NCBI GenBank assembly: GCA_945870185.1
Contig: CAMBRK010000034.1
Span: 1-42,331, forward strand
DNA: 42,331 nt
Reading direction: 5' to 3'
Source: Aureispira sp. CCB-QB1
Lineage (GTDB): Bacteria > Bacteroidota > Bacteroidia > Chitinophagales > Saprospiraceae
Of this stretch, positions 7,279 through 15,714 are shown piece after piece. Numbering within the stretch: position 1 is the stretch's first letter; every line of letters begins with the position of its first letter. The translations under genes and the position numbers were made by a program. The notes under the pieces are model-generated. The model was not told the DNA's origin. It was given only the letters and a program-made list of their open reading frames with translations, and ran no database searches.

Positions 7279-8523
7279 TTATGCCGCTAAAAGTTTTTTG
7301 ATGGACGATTTATTGATCTTGTCTTCTACAAATACGATATCAACTATAAACTCTTTTATATCCTTTTGAGAAGGAAGCTCAAACATTGCATCAGTTAATA
7401 TCGCTTCACACAATGATCTAAGTCCTCTAGCACCAAGTTTGTATTCTAATGCTTTATCTGCTATAAATTCTATAGCTTCTTTTTCGAAATGAAGTCTGAT
7501 ACCTTCAAGTTCAAAAAGTTTGTGATATTGTTTTAGCAATGCATTCTTAGGTTCTGTAAGGATAGTAATCAATGTTTCTCTATCTAGTGGATCCAAGTAA
7601 GTCAATACAGGTAATCGTCCAATTAATTCAGGGATCAAACCATAATTTTTTAAATCCTGATGAGAAATATATTGAAGTAAATTTTCCCTGTCTACTTTTT
7701 CTTTGACATCTCCGTTAAAACCAATGATTTGAGTGTTGAGTCTTCGGGAAATGACTTTTTCGATTCCCGCAAAAGCGCCGCCACATATAAATAGTATATT
7801 GGATGTGTCTACTTTAATCATTTTTTGCTCAGGATGCTTACGTCCACCATATGGAGGAACGTTGACTTCAGTTCCTTCTAAAAGTTTTAGCAAAGCTTGT
7901 TGCACACCTTCGCCAGAGACGTCTCTAGTAATGGAAGGATTATCGCTTTTTCTGGCTATTTTATCTATTTCGTCTATGTAAACAATCCCTCGCTGTGCAG
8001 CTTCTACATCAAAATCACAAGCTTGGAGTAATCTACTCAACATACTTTCCACATCTTCACCCACATATCCAGCTTCAGTAAATACAGTAGCGTCTACAAT
8101 GGCAAAGGGTACTTCCAAAAACTTTGCAATGGTTTTGGCTAAAAGGGTTTTTCCAGTTCCAGTTTCACCTATGAGAATGATATTAGACTTTTCTATCTCC
8201 ACCTCTCCTGGTGCGTTGTGATTCAATCTTTTGTAGTGATTGTATACAGCAACGGAGAGATATTTTTTGGCATCTGTTTGACCAATCACATATTGATCTA
8301 AGAAGGTTTTTATCTGAGCGGGTGTAATATTGCTGGGAAGACTTTTATTTGAAGACTTTGGGGTGTTCTTTTTGGTACCTTTAATTTCATCTGCAATGAT
8401 GTCATAAGCCTGCTCAACACATGTTTCACAAATATGGCCGTCTATACCGGCAATCAGCATGAGTGCGTCCCTCTTATCCTTTCCACAAAAAGAGCACTTA
8501 ATATTTTCTTTATACTTAGACAT
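7279..8523 (-). CDS. clpX: ATP-dependent Clp protease ATP-binding subunit ClpX
   Basis: A 414-residue AAA+ unfoldase. Cys10, Cys13, Cys32 and Cys35 form the N-terminal zinc-binding domain. Walker A is GETGTGKT at 119-126, the pore loop GYVG at 152-155, Walker B VYIDEID at 181-187, and the ClpP-docking IGF loop at 267-269; the sensor-2 GARGLR lies near the C-terminus. Length is normal. It follows clpP by 17 bp in a tig-clpP-clpX order, as in many bacteria, so the product should partner directly with the adjacent ClpP to unfold and degrade tagged proteins in the cytoplasm. Confidence 0.97.
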   Translation of the reverse strand: MSKYKENIKCSFCGKDKRDALMLIAGIDGHICETCVEQAYDIIADEIKGTKKNTPKSSNKSLPSNITPAQIKTFLDQYVIGQTDAKKYLSVAVYNHYKRLNHNAPGEVEIEKSNIILIGETGTGKTLLAKTIAKFLEVPFAIVDATVFTEAGYVGEDVESMLSRLLQACDFDVEAAQRGIVYIDEIDKIARKSDNPSITRDVSGEGVQQALLKLLEGTEVNVPPYGGRKHPEQKMIKVDTSNILFICGGAFAGIEKVISRRLNTQIIGFNGDVKEKVDRENLLQYISHQDLKNYGLIPELIGRLPVLTYLDPLDRETLITILTEPKNALLKQYHKLFELEGIRLHFEKEAIEFIADKALEYKLGARGLRSLCEAILTDAMFELPSQKDIKEFIVDIVFVEDKINKSSIKKLLAA

Positions 8524-8540
8524 TTGCCAGACTTTTAGGG

Positions 8541-9239
8541 TTAAGGTTTCTTGTTTGGGTTTTTTCTGTCTAGAACTTCATCCACTAAACCATACTCTTT
8601 AGCTTCTGTTGCTGTCATCCAGTTGTCTCTATCAGAATCTTTTTCTATATCTTCAAAAGTTTTACCAGTATGGAAAGCCATGATATCATACAACTCATTT
8701 CTCAATTGTTTGATCAGTTTATAAGATATTTCCATATCGGTAAATTGGCCTTGCATGCCCCCTGAAGGCTGGTGTATCATGACTCTAGAATGTGGTAGAC
8801 AAGTCCTTTTACCTGTTTTACCTGCGCAAAGCAAAACAGCACCCATAGAAGCTGCTAATCCAGTACAAATAGTCGCAACATCAGGTGATACATATTGCAT
8901 CGTATCATAAATACCCATTCCAGCTATCACCGAGCCCCCAGGACTGTTGATAAACATCTGGATGTCTCTTTTAGGATCTGTAGATTCTAAAAACAATAAT
9001 TGAGCTTGGATGACATTGGCTACATAATCATTTACAGGTACTCCCATAAAAATAATCCTATCCATCATCAATCTGGAAAAGACATCCATTCCGACAATAT
9101 TCATTTGCCTTTCTTCAATAACCTGAGGTGTAAAACCATGAATATCAGGTACTGAAGTATTCATATATTTTTCCAAATGCATGCTGTTCATACCCATATG
9201 ACCAACAGCAAACTTCTTAAATTCATCTTGTGGATACAT
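8541..9239 (-). CDS. clpP: ATP-dependent Clp protease proteolytic subunit ClpP
   Basis: A 232-residue serine peptidase (S14). Ser131 ([11 protein letters not shown]), His156 ([10 protein letters not shown]) and Asp205 (DSDRDNWM) form the expected catalytic triad. FINSPGGSV and the C-terminal [14 protein letters not shown] are conserved. The ~40-residue N-terminal extension before the usual start of the folded core is longer than in E. coli, which is common in Bacteroidota and may be a propeptide. It assembles as a double heptamer with ClpX, encoded just downstream. A strong hairpin separates it from tig. Confidence 0.96.
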   Translation of the reverse strand: MYPQDEFKKFAVGHMGMNSMHLEKYMNTSVPDIHGFTPQVIEERQMNIVGMDVFSRLMMDRIIFMGVPVNDYVANVIQAQLLFLESTDPKRDIQMFINSPGGSVIAGMGIYDTMQYVSPDVATICTGLAASMGAVLLCAGKTGKRTCLPHSRVMIHQPSGGMQGQFTDMEISYKLIKQLRNELYDIMAFHTGKTFEDIEKDSDRDNWMTATEAKEYGLVDEVLDRKNPNKKP

Positions 9240-9273
9240 GTAAAAATCTTTTGTTTAAGGTTAATTTAAAGTC

Positions 9274-9317
9274 TTTAAAAACTGAATGCGAAAAATTAAA
9301 AAAATCTTTCGCATTCA
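9274..9317 (-). terminator. Hairpin with U-tract between tig and clpP
   Basis: TGAATGCGAAA and TTTCGCATTCA (9307-9317 and 9283-9293 on the plus strand) form an 11-bp perfect stem with a 13-nt loop, followed on the minus strand by GTTTTT. It may end tig transcripts or attenuate read-through to clpPX. Confidence 0.6.
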
Positions 9318-9375
9318 ATTTCTGAATATAAATGTCTCCAATATACGAAACACTCAATATTTATAACAAAGAAAA

Positions 9376-10752
9376 TTACAAATTGTTAACTCGTTCGTTG
9401 AGTTGCTTTACTTTTTGTACGAAATCTTCTTGTGAAATCTCAATAATATCTCTATTCACTATTTCGCCGATTTTGACAAAAATTCTGTCCGCAAGTATTT
9501 CTTCATAAGCTTTGTTCACCTGTTCTTTATCTTTCATGAGTCTTTCTACTGTCTGAGAGATAAAGGAGTAATCCATATTACCATAGTTTCTCATATAAGA
9601 AAATACGGAATTGGTAAAGTGTCTTTTTAGATCTTCTTCTTGTACTTCGATGCCATATTCAGTGGCAAGTTTGGATTTTTGAAGAGACCACTTCATATTT
9701 TTTGCAAAAGCATCAAATTCTTTTTCCAATACTTCGTCAGATATATTTTCATTCGTTTCCTTAAGATATTTTTTCAAAAATGTCATCGGAAGGTCGATGT
9801 TGTTATTATCCATCAAAGCGTCCATTATCTCACGATACATAAACTGCATGGCTTGATTATCATAGTATGATTTAATATCCTTACCTAAATAAGCTCTTAC
9901 GCTTTCTTCATCCGTTACGCTTTCATCCCCAAAAATCTGAAAAAACTCTTCATTGAGCTCCGCAGGCTCTACTCTAGAAACTTCTGTGATAGTTCCTTTA
10001 AACATCGATCCATTCTCTTGATCTTCATCTGTTTTTTTCAGAATATATTTATCTACATGAGCCTTGTCTTTATCTTCTAATTTATAAACATCAAAGATGA
10101 TGGTATCTCCTAGCTTTTTAGTTTGGATTTCATTTTTTACAGCCTCATCATGGATAATATCTACTAGAACGGAAATCTCAGTTTTCCAGCCGTTTTCTTT
10201 TTCTTCATCACCTTCAAGTTCTACAGATTCCATCTTGACCATATCCATTTTTTGGATGACTTCAGATGTCTCCACTCTTTTGCCATATCTGCGTCTCATA
10301 GCATCTAGCTCATCTTCTATCAGTTTGTCACCGATGTTAACATCATAATATGTATACTTATCAGCGCTGCTTACACCTTTGACTTCAAATTCTGGGGCCA
10401 AACCTAAATCAAAGCTAAATTTGTATTCTTGTAGATTATTGACATCTAGATTAAATACAAAATTTTCATCTCTATTTGGAAGTGGTTGACCTAGATAATT
10501 AAGTTTTTGTTCATCTATATAACCAAACAACTTATTTTGAAGCGTTTCATTGACTACATCAGACAAAATAGACTTACCATACATTTTTTTAATAACTGAC
10601 ATTGGAGTCATTCCTTTACGGAAGCCTTTCATTTGTGCGGTATTCTTATATTTTTTCAATTCACTCTCAAATTTTTGAGAATAATCTGATGGCTCTAAAG
10701 TCAATTCTAAAGTAATGTTTAATGCATCAGCATCCTTTCTAACGATTTGCAT
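9376..10752 (-). CDS. tig: Trigger factor (ribosome-associated chaperone)
   Basis: A 458-residue protein of normal trigger-factor length. The N-terminal ribosome-binding domain contains MKGFRKGMTPMSVIKKMYGK, matching the conserved GFRxGxxP signature. The middle shows the acidic, diverged PPIase-like region typical of Bacteroidota, and the C-terminal helical arm includes FLKKYLKE and repeated charged helices. It meets nascent chains at the ribosome exit and assists folding. It lies upstream of clpP and clpX on the same strand, the classic arrangement, though a terminator-like hairpin stands between. Confidence 0.93.
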   Translation of the reverse strand: MQIVRKDADALNITLELTLEPSDYSQKFESELKKYKNTAQMKGFRKGMTPMSVIKKMYGKSILSDVVNETLQNKLFGYIDEQKLNYLGQPLPNRDENFVFNLDVNNLQEYKFSFDLGLAPEFEVKGVSSADKYTYYDVNIGDKLIEDELDAMRRRYGKRVETSEVIQKMDMVKMESVELEGDEEKENGWKTEISVLVDIIHDEAVKNEIQTKKLGDTIIFDVYKLEDKDKAHVDKYILKKTDEDQENGSMFKGTITEVSRVEPAELNEEFFQIFGDESVTDEESVRAYLGKDIKSYYDNQAMQFMYREIMDALMDNNNIDLPMTFLKKYLKETNENISDEVLEKEFDAFAKNMKWSLQKSKLATEYGIEVQEEDLKRHFTNSVFSYMRNYGNMDYSFISQTVERLMKDKEQVNKAYEEILADRIFVKIGEIVNRDIIEISQEDFVQKVKQLNERVNNL

Positions 10753-10948
10753 AGAAAATATTATAAAGATTAAAGTAAATATATAAATAAATTGAATAGT
10801 ATGTTTTTAACAATAACATTATATATGAACAATTCAATTTTAAAAAACTCAAAAATATTGGAAATGAGAAAATTAAAAAAATGTTCAAAACACACTGCTT
10901 TACAAAATGTAAACTAAAGAAGAGTAGTTAGTTTTACGCACAAGAAAG

Positions 10949-11030
10949 TGCGGGTGGAGGGACTCGAACCCCCAAGCCTCGCGGCACCAGATCCTAAGTC
11001 TGGCGTGTCTACCAATTTCACCACACCCGC
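10949..11030 (-). tRNA. tRNA-Leu (anticodon UAG)
   Basis: On the minus strand the acceptor GCGGGTG pairs with CACCCGC, with discriminator A. The D-loop has AAATTGGTAGAC, the anticodon loop is CTTAGGA (anticodon TAG), a long variable arm GTGCCGCGAGGC marks a class II tRNA, and the T-arm has GGTTCGAGTCC. CCA is not encoded. The isolated gene reads CUA codons and, with modification, other CUN codons. Confidence 0.96.
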
Positions 11031-11060
11031 AATTCAAAAGTACTTTAAATTAAAGTTGCG

Positions 11061-11068
11061 CAAAGGTA
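11061..11068 (-). promoter_or_regulatory. Promoter -7 element for tRNA-Leu
   Basis: Minus-strand TACCTTTG matches TAnnTTTG and is 30 nt upstream of the mature tRNA 5' end, leaving a short leader for RNase P removal. Confidence 0.55.
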
Positions 11069-11131
11069 TAACTTTACAATAAATAAAGAAGCTTTTTTAG
11101 ATTTTTTTCATCATAATTATTAATTTTTATT

Positions 11132-11164
11132 AAAAAAAAAGAGCTAGACATCAGTCCAGCTCTT
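11132..11164 (-). terminator. Rho-independent terminator of the OmpA-family gene
   Basis: AAGAGCT(A)GAC-atca-GTC(C)AGCTCTT forms a strong stem. On the minus strand it is followed by a run of T (plus-strand A9 at 11132-11140). It lies 25 nt past the stop at 11190. Confidence 0.85.
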
Positions 11165-11189
11165 CTTTTAGATATTAACAGGAAAAAAT

Positions 11190-12965
11190 TTAGAATCCTG
11201 AATTTTTATTACCTATGAATTTTGTACCTCTTGAGTTCCCTTCAGTTTTTGAAAAAGATTTTATAGCTGGACCTTCAGGTTTAGCCATTTCAGAGTCGGT
11301 AGGAGCACAAACCCTTACTTCAACTCTTCTATTCATATAACTCTCTTTTTTAGAGTTGCTGAATACGGGGCTTGATTCAGTACCATACATTATTTTGATT
11401 CTACCTCTATCTACACCATATTGAGAAACTAAGTAATTGGCTACGGTTTCTGCTCTACTGTATGCAAGTCCTTCAGCATATTTGTTTTTACTACTTACAT
11501 CTGTATTACCCTGTACAGTGATACATAAACCAGGACACATTTTCATAACATGAGCTATGTGGTGAATATGACCGTAATATTCAGGTTTTACTGTTGCTTT
11601 ATCAGCATCAAAATGGATCATTGGTAAAAACCATTTTCCGCAATCACTATTTACAAACTTACCAGCTTTCATATCGATAGCCTTATTCACATCATCCATG
11701 TTGATACAACATTTTACATCTGCTACACCATCTTGGTTTACTACGACTCCAGGAGGTGAGTATGGTTCTTTATCTTTATAGTCAGGTATATTGTCACCAT
11801 CACTATCCAAAGCAATGCCTCTTGTATCTACGGGTGCTCCTGCTGGAGTATCCATCTCTTTATCCAACATATCAATAACACCATCGCCGTCAGAATCTGT
11901 AAGATCAAAAACAGGTCTTTGTTTCAAAGCAGCAATATCATTCATCTGGGCATTTAGTGGATTTAACCAATATAATGGCTCAGTAATTTTATCAAAGTTG
12001 CCGAGATTGATACCTAATCTAAGATTAGTGTAATGAGTAATATCATTATTATTGGTTTGATCGAGTGCTGACCGGAATTTGATACCATCCAGGTAATCAT
12101 TATCGGATAAAATCACTTGATGCTCTAAACCTAAATTGATTCTTTTACTCAATTTTCTGCTGATACCCATAGATGCTGTAAATACAAAGCGGATATTGGT
12201 TTCATCGCCTAATCTGAAAATACCGGCTTTTTTAAATCCTGCTGTTTCGTATTTACCATCATATTTTGCATCAAGATCTTCAATAATCTCTTTTCTACCT
12301 GCTTTGGTATTAAATTTATCTCCTGTACCTCTTATAGCCGCTAGACCAGTGTAAGGTCTGCCTGAAGCATCTAGTAAGTCCAACTCAGCTTTGTGTGAAG
12401 ATAAACCAACACCAATTGTTGTATACCAATTCCATTTGTTACTATCTTTATGGAATAAAAGGTTCCCGATATTTAGAACTCCCTGCATAGCTAAGTACCC
12501 TTGAGTTGTTTTGTAGCTGGGATTCCATCCTTCACCTAGAGTTGTATAAGGTGTGTATCCTTGAAAATTGCCTGTACTGCCAGCTTCTACAAGTCCACCA
12601 CCAAAATTACCCGTGGTCCAGCCTTGTGGATCAATACCTCTAGACTGGCCATACATGAAATCTGCTCTTACAGAAAATACATAATGTATTGCTTTCCTTA
12701 AGTGTAAGCCGAAACCATATCCGCCCGGTTTTCTATTATCTACGTCTCCATAAATGACTAAATGCCCTAAGTGAACTCCAAGCTCCCAAGCATTTTTAGG
12801 TTTAGCTGAGTAAGCTAATTGACCCATACGCCAACTTTTATTTTGATCAGCATCAAAAGTCTTATCATCAGTTACCCCTGTAATGGGTGCTTTAACTTCT
12901 TGTGCAACAATACTATTGCTCAAGAAAATTAAAATTAAATACAAATAATTTAATCTCAATGCCAT
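11190..12965 (-). CDS. OmpA-family outer-membrane protein with TSP3-like repeats
   Basis: A 591-residue protein. Residues 1-21 are a signal peptide ending at VAQE. About residues 40-340 look like an outer-membrane beta-barrel region (alternating aromatic strands such as YGFGLHLRKAIHYVFSVRADFMYG). A short calcium-binding thrombospondin type 3-like linker follows (DSDGDGVIDMLDKE and DSDGDNIPDYKDKEP). The C-terminal OmpA peptidoglycan-binding domain has MIHFDADKATVKPEY, QGNTDVSS, YSRAETVANYL and NRRVEVRVC. It likely ties the outer membrane to the cell wall. This layout is common in Bacteroidota; a T9SS link is possible but not shown. Confidence 0.87.
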   Translation of the reverse strand: MALRLNYLYLILIFLSNSIVAQEVKAPITGVTDDKTFDADQNKSWRMGQLAYSAKPKNAWELGVHLGHLVIYGDVDNRKPGGYGFGLHLRKAIHYVFSVRADFMYGQSRGIDPQGWTTGNFGGGLVEAGSTGNFQGYTPYTTLGEGWNPSYKTTQGYLAMQGVLNIGNLLFHKDSNKWNWYTTIGVGLSSHKAELDLLDASGRPYTGLAAIRGTGDKFNTKAGRKEIIEDLDAKYDGKYETAGFKKAGIFRLGDETNIRFVFTASMGISRKLSKRINLGLEHQVILSDNDYLDGIKFRSALDQTNNNDITHYTNLRLGINLGNFDKITEPLYWLNPLNAQMNDIAALKQRPVFDLTDSDGDGVIDMLDKEMDTPAGAPVDTRGIALDSDGDNIPDYKDKEPYSPPGVVVNQDGVADVKCCINMDDVNKAIDMKAGKFVNSDCGKWFLPMIHFDADKATVKPEYYGHIHHIAHVMKMCPGLCITVQGNTDVSSKNKYAEGLAYSRAETVANYLVSQYGVDRGRIKIMYGTESSPVFSNSKKESYMNRRVEVRVCAPTDSEMAKPEGPAIKSFSKTEGNSRGTKFIGNKNSGF

Positions 12966-12998
12966 AAGATAAATTTTATTAATTTAATATATTTAAAA

Positions 12999-13006
12999 CA
13001 AAGATA
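12999..13006 (-). promoter_or_regulatory. Promoter -7 element for the OmpA-family gene
   Basis: Minus-strand TATCTTTG matches TAnnTTTG and lies 33 nt before the ATG. Only a TTA lies near the expected -33 position. Confidence 0.5.
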
Positions 13007-13167
13007 GTTCATAATAAGCTATAAATTAACTTTTTGATGGAAAATATTATAATAACTCACCATAAATAATACATTATGTATATGACTAATATATTGTAAT
13101 GTGACAAACCAAACACGTATAAATTTAAAAATTTTGTAGGAATATTATTTTAATGTGATGGTTTTGT

Positions 13168-13290
13168 ATGTTGAAAAACAAAATGGAACAGATTCATATT
13201 GCTCACAAAGATGTTATGTTGCTTCAAAATAGAGACGGCTACACTTTTGTAATGTCACATTTTTTTATAAGTACTTTTTTAATTAAATAA
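13168..13290 (+). pseudogene. Possible LytTR-domain remnant (40 codons)
   Basis: The frame reads MLKNKMEQIHIAHKDVMLLQNRDGYTFVMSHFF then stops. IHIAHKDVMLLQNRDGYTFV resembles the start of the LytTR DNA-binding domain (strand, then -DI-YLEA-xxYTxV-). The rest of the domain is missing, so it could be a gene remnant; chance resemblance is possible. Confidence 0.3.
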
Positions 13291-13382
13291 TACAATAGTT
13301 ATTATTGATCAAAAACTGAGCCATGGTATTGAAAAAATATTACTTAAAATTAAATTACAAAAGACTATTATAGTATTATTTA

Positions 13383-13390
13383 TATCTTTG
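13383..13390 (+). promoter_or_regulatory. Promoter -7 element for the arginase-fold gene
   Basis: TATCTTTG matches TAnnTTTG, 17 nt before the ATG at 13408, implying a very short leader. Confidence 0.5.
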
Positions 13391-13407
13391 CAAAAAATAT
13401 AATATAA

Positions 13408-14379
13408 ATGTATAACGATTTTCTTCCCAGTAGATCAAGAGAGAATAATATTTTTTTTAATTTTCAAAATACTCAAGGATTAGATGTATTTAGTTTTGAT
13501 AGGCCTGGTCTTGTTTTAATAATTTTTGAAAAGAGTAAACTTGATAGCTTACCTGATACTTTTTTGAAATATAAAAATCATTTTAAAAATATTAGCATTT
13601 ACGATTGCGGTAGACTGTGTTCTTTTGAAGAATTGAATACTATATTAGAGTTTTTTAAATCCAAGGGAATTTTACCCTTTATAGTTGGGAGCGAATGCGA
13701 ACCCATAAGTAAATATGCTTCTTTACACCAAAAGAATATTTATCATTTTTCGAATCAAATATTTTATACCAATACTGATAGTGCACCCGTAGAACAAAAA
13801 TATTTGGGATACCAAAGACACTTATGTGATTACGATGATATCATGGAAATTGAGTCTTATCACCAAAATTCTATGAGTTTGGGCAAATTAAGAACTTACG
13901 GATATATGACGGAGCCAGTTTTAAGGGACTGTAATCTTGTAATTTTTAATTCCAATGTTATACGAGCCTCTGACTGTAGTGAAAACTTAGAATGTCTTCC
14001 GACTGGATTGAATGCGGAAGAAATATGTCAAATCTTTAGGTATTTGGGCACTGGTACAGATTTGGATGCTATTTTTATTGATGATACTAATCTTTCCTTC
14101 AAAAGTGGTCATTTAATTGCAGAAGCATTTTGGTATTTTGCAGAAGGATTTAATATAAGAATGAATGACCACCCATCAAAGAATAGCGATTTTTCAGAGT
14201 TTGTAGTAGACTCAACAGAGCACGGTGAGTTCAGTTTTGTCAAGAATAATCAATCCCAAAGATGGTGGCTTAAAAAGCAAGGGGTTTATAATATCCATTA
14301 TTTGGCTTGTGCCTTTGAAGAATATCAATTAAGTATTCAAAATGAAATACCAGAGAGACTTCAAAAATTTCTGATGTAG
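13408..14379 (+). CDS. Arginase/formimidoylglutamase-fold protein, probably non-catalytic
   Basis: A 323-residue protein. Its C-terminal half reads like Bacteroidota arginase-family proteins: GLNAEEICQIFRYLG, LDAIFIDDTN, HLIAEAFWYFAEGF, FVVDSTEHGEFSF and QRWWLKK. The metal-binding motifs of the family are not recognisable: where GGDHS is expected there is VGSECEP, where DAHxD is expected there is IYHFSNQ, and where SxDxDxxDP is expected there is IFNSNVIRAS. It therefore looks like a ureohydrolase-fold pseudoenzyme, perhaps a structural or regulatory protein. It stands next to murF and gldJ, a gliding/T9SS neighbourhood, which hints at an envelope role (inference). The family call comes from pattern, not a search. 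Confidence 0.65.
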   Translation: MYNDFLPSRSRENNIFFNFQNTQGLDVFSFDRPGLVLIIFEKSKLDSLPDTFLKYKNHFKNISIYDCGRLCSFEELNTILEFFKSKGILPFIVGSECEPISKYASLHQKNIYHFSNQIFYTNTDSAPVEQKYLGYQRHLCDYDDIMEIESYHQNSMSLGKLRTYGYMTEPVLRDCNLVIFNSNVIRASDCSENLECLPTGLNAEEICQIFRYLGTGTDLDAIFIDDTNLSFKSGHLIAEAFWYFAEGFNIRMNDHPSKNSDFSEFVVDSTEHGEFSFVKNNQSQRWWLKKQGVYNIHYLACAFEEYQLSIQNEIPERLQKFLM

Positions 14380-14387
14380 TTAAGAGT

Positions 14388-15656
14388 TTATTCCTCTAAT
14401 ATTTTTTCCACAGCAATACCTCTCGAGCCTTTGAGTAAAATATTTGTGTTGTCATATTTTTGAATACTAAAATATTTTTTCGCTTCCATAATATTTTCAA
14501 AGTAATTTCCTAAACGGTTATGGCCAGCTTGAAAAAACTGTTTACCTACGAAAATAGCATCATAAGGATTTATTTTTTCAACCAAGTCTATGATTTTTTG
14601 ATGTTCTGACTTACTATATTCACCCAGTTCAAGCATATCGCCAAGCACTAATACTTTTTTACCATTCATTTTACTGAAACTTTGAAGACTTTCTAGCATG
14701 GAAGATGGATTGGCATTGTATGCATCTAAAATGATAGTATTACTTCCATTTTGTATTACTTGTGATCGGTTATTATCCGGTTTATAGGAAGAAATTGCAT
14801 CTATAATATCTTCATTCGGCACTCCAAAATAAGCTCCCAAAGCGATTGCAAATGCAATATTATGAACATTATACTTACCGTAAAGATGGGTGGATAATTC
14901 TTGTCCATTGTATTTCAAAGTTAAAAAATGTTCATCATTCAGAATTTCCACTAATTTTGATGAAGAATATATAATGGTACTGCTTCCTACAGGAATAAGG
15001 GATTTTAAAACACCATCATCTTCATTTAGAAATAATTGACCTCCATTGATATTTAAATGCTTGTATAATTCAGATTTTCCTAGTTTGATCCCTTCCACGC
15101 CACCGAAACCTTCCAAATGTGCCTTGCCAATATTTGTAATCATTCCAAAGTTAGGATTTGCTATGTTGGAAAGTAGATTAATTTCCCCTTGATGATTGGC
15201 CCCCATTTCCACTATTAAAAATTCAATATCTTCTTTTACTGATAATAATGTTAATGGAACACCAATGTGATTGTTGAGATTGCCTTGAGTAGCATATACT
15301 TTATATTTTTTAGCTATTACATCCCTTGCAAGTTCTTTGGTGGTAGTTTTTCCATTCGAGCCAGTAATCCCTAAAACAGGAATTTGGAGCAGAGACCTAT
15401 GAAATCTAGCTAAGTTTTGCAGATGTTTCAAAACATCATCTACCAAAATTATTTTCGATGTTACGTTACCGTTAAATTTATCTTTGTCAACTATTGCGTA
15501 AGAAGCACCAGATTCTAAGGCTTTTTCTGCAAAAATATTTCCGTCGAAATTTTCACCACTAAGCGCAAAAAATAAACAGCCATCGTGAATTTTACGGCTA
15601 TCAATACATACTCCAGTGGAGTTTTTCCAGATTTGATAAAACTTTGATATTTCCAT
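14388..15656 (-). CDS. murF: UDP-N-acetylmuramoyl-tripeptide--D-alanyl-D-alanine ligase MurF
   Basis: A Mur ligase adding D-Ala-D-Ala to the UDP-MurNAc tripeptide in cytoplasmic peptidoglycan synthesis. The sequence shows CIDSRKIHDGCLFFAL at the N-terminus, the ATP-binding GITGSNGKTTTKE, VEMGANHQGEI, ITNIGKAHLEGFG, the central NNHIGVPLTLL, and ILDAYNANPSSMLESLQSF with LGDMLELGEYS in the C-terminal domain. The ATG at 15656 is chosen (422 residues); a start nine codons further upstream would lie inside the gldJ terminator hairpin. It follows gldJ on the same strand. Convergent end with the arginase-fold gene. Confidence 0.93.
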   Translation of the reverse strand: MEISKFYQIWKNSTGVCIDSRKIHDGCLFFALSGENFDGNIFAEKALESGASYAIVDKDKFNGNVTSKIILVDDVLKHLQNLARFHRSLLQIPVLGITGSNGKTTTKELARDVIAKKYKVYATQGNLNNHIGVPLTLLSVKEDIEFLIVEMGANHQGEINLLSNIANPNFGMITNIGKAHLEGFGGVEGIKLGKSELYKHLNINGGQLFLNEDDGVLKSLIPVGSSTIIYSSSKLVEILNDEHFLTLKYNGQELSTHLYGKYNVHNIAFAIALGAYFGVPNEDIIDAISSYKPDNNRSQVIQNGSNTIILDAYNANPSSMLESLQSFSKMNGKKVLVLGDMLELGEYSKSEHQKIIDLVEKINPYDAIFVGKQFFQAGHNRLGNYFENIMEAKKYFSIQKYDNTNILLKGSRGIAVEKILEE

Positions 15657-15660
15657 AAAT

Positions 15661-15688
15661 AAAAAACCCCTGCAATGGTGCAAGGGTT
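15661..15688 (-). terminator. Terminator between gldJ and murF
   Basis: Minus-strand AACCC-T-TGCA-ccat-TGCA-G-GGGTT is followed by a T-run ending four bases before the murF ATG. It lies 27 nt past the gldJ stop. It should end most gldJ transcripts or attenuate murF. Confidence 0.75.
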
Positions 15689-15714
15689 CAAATTATAACT
15701 TATAAAATTAAAAT

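Larger units (their letters stand above)
12966..13407. other. Intergenic region between divergent genes
   Basis: AT-rich. It contains the promoter -7 elements for both flanking genes (12999-13006 and 13383-13390) and a 40-codon frame at 13168-13290 described separately. Nothing else is seen. Confidence 0.6.
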
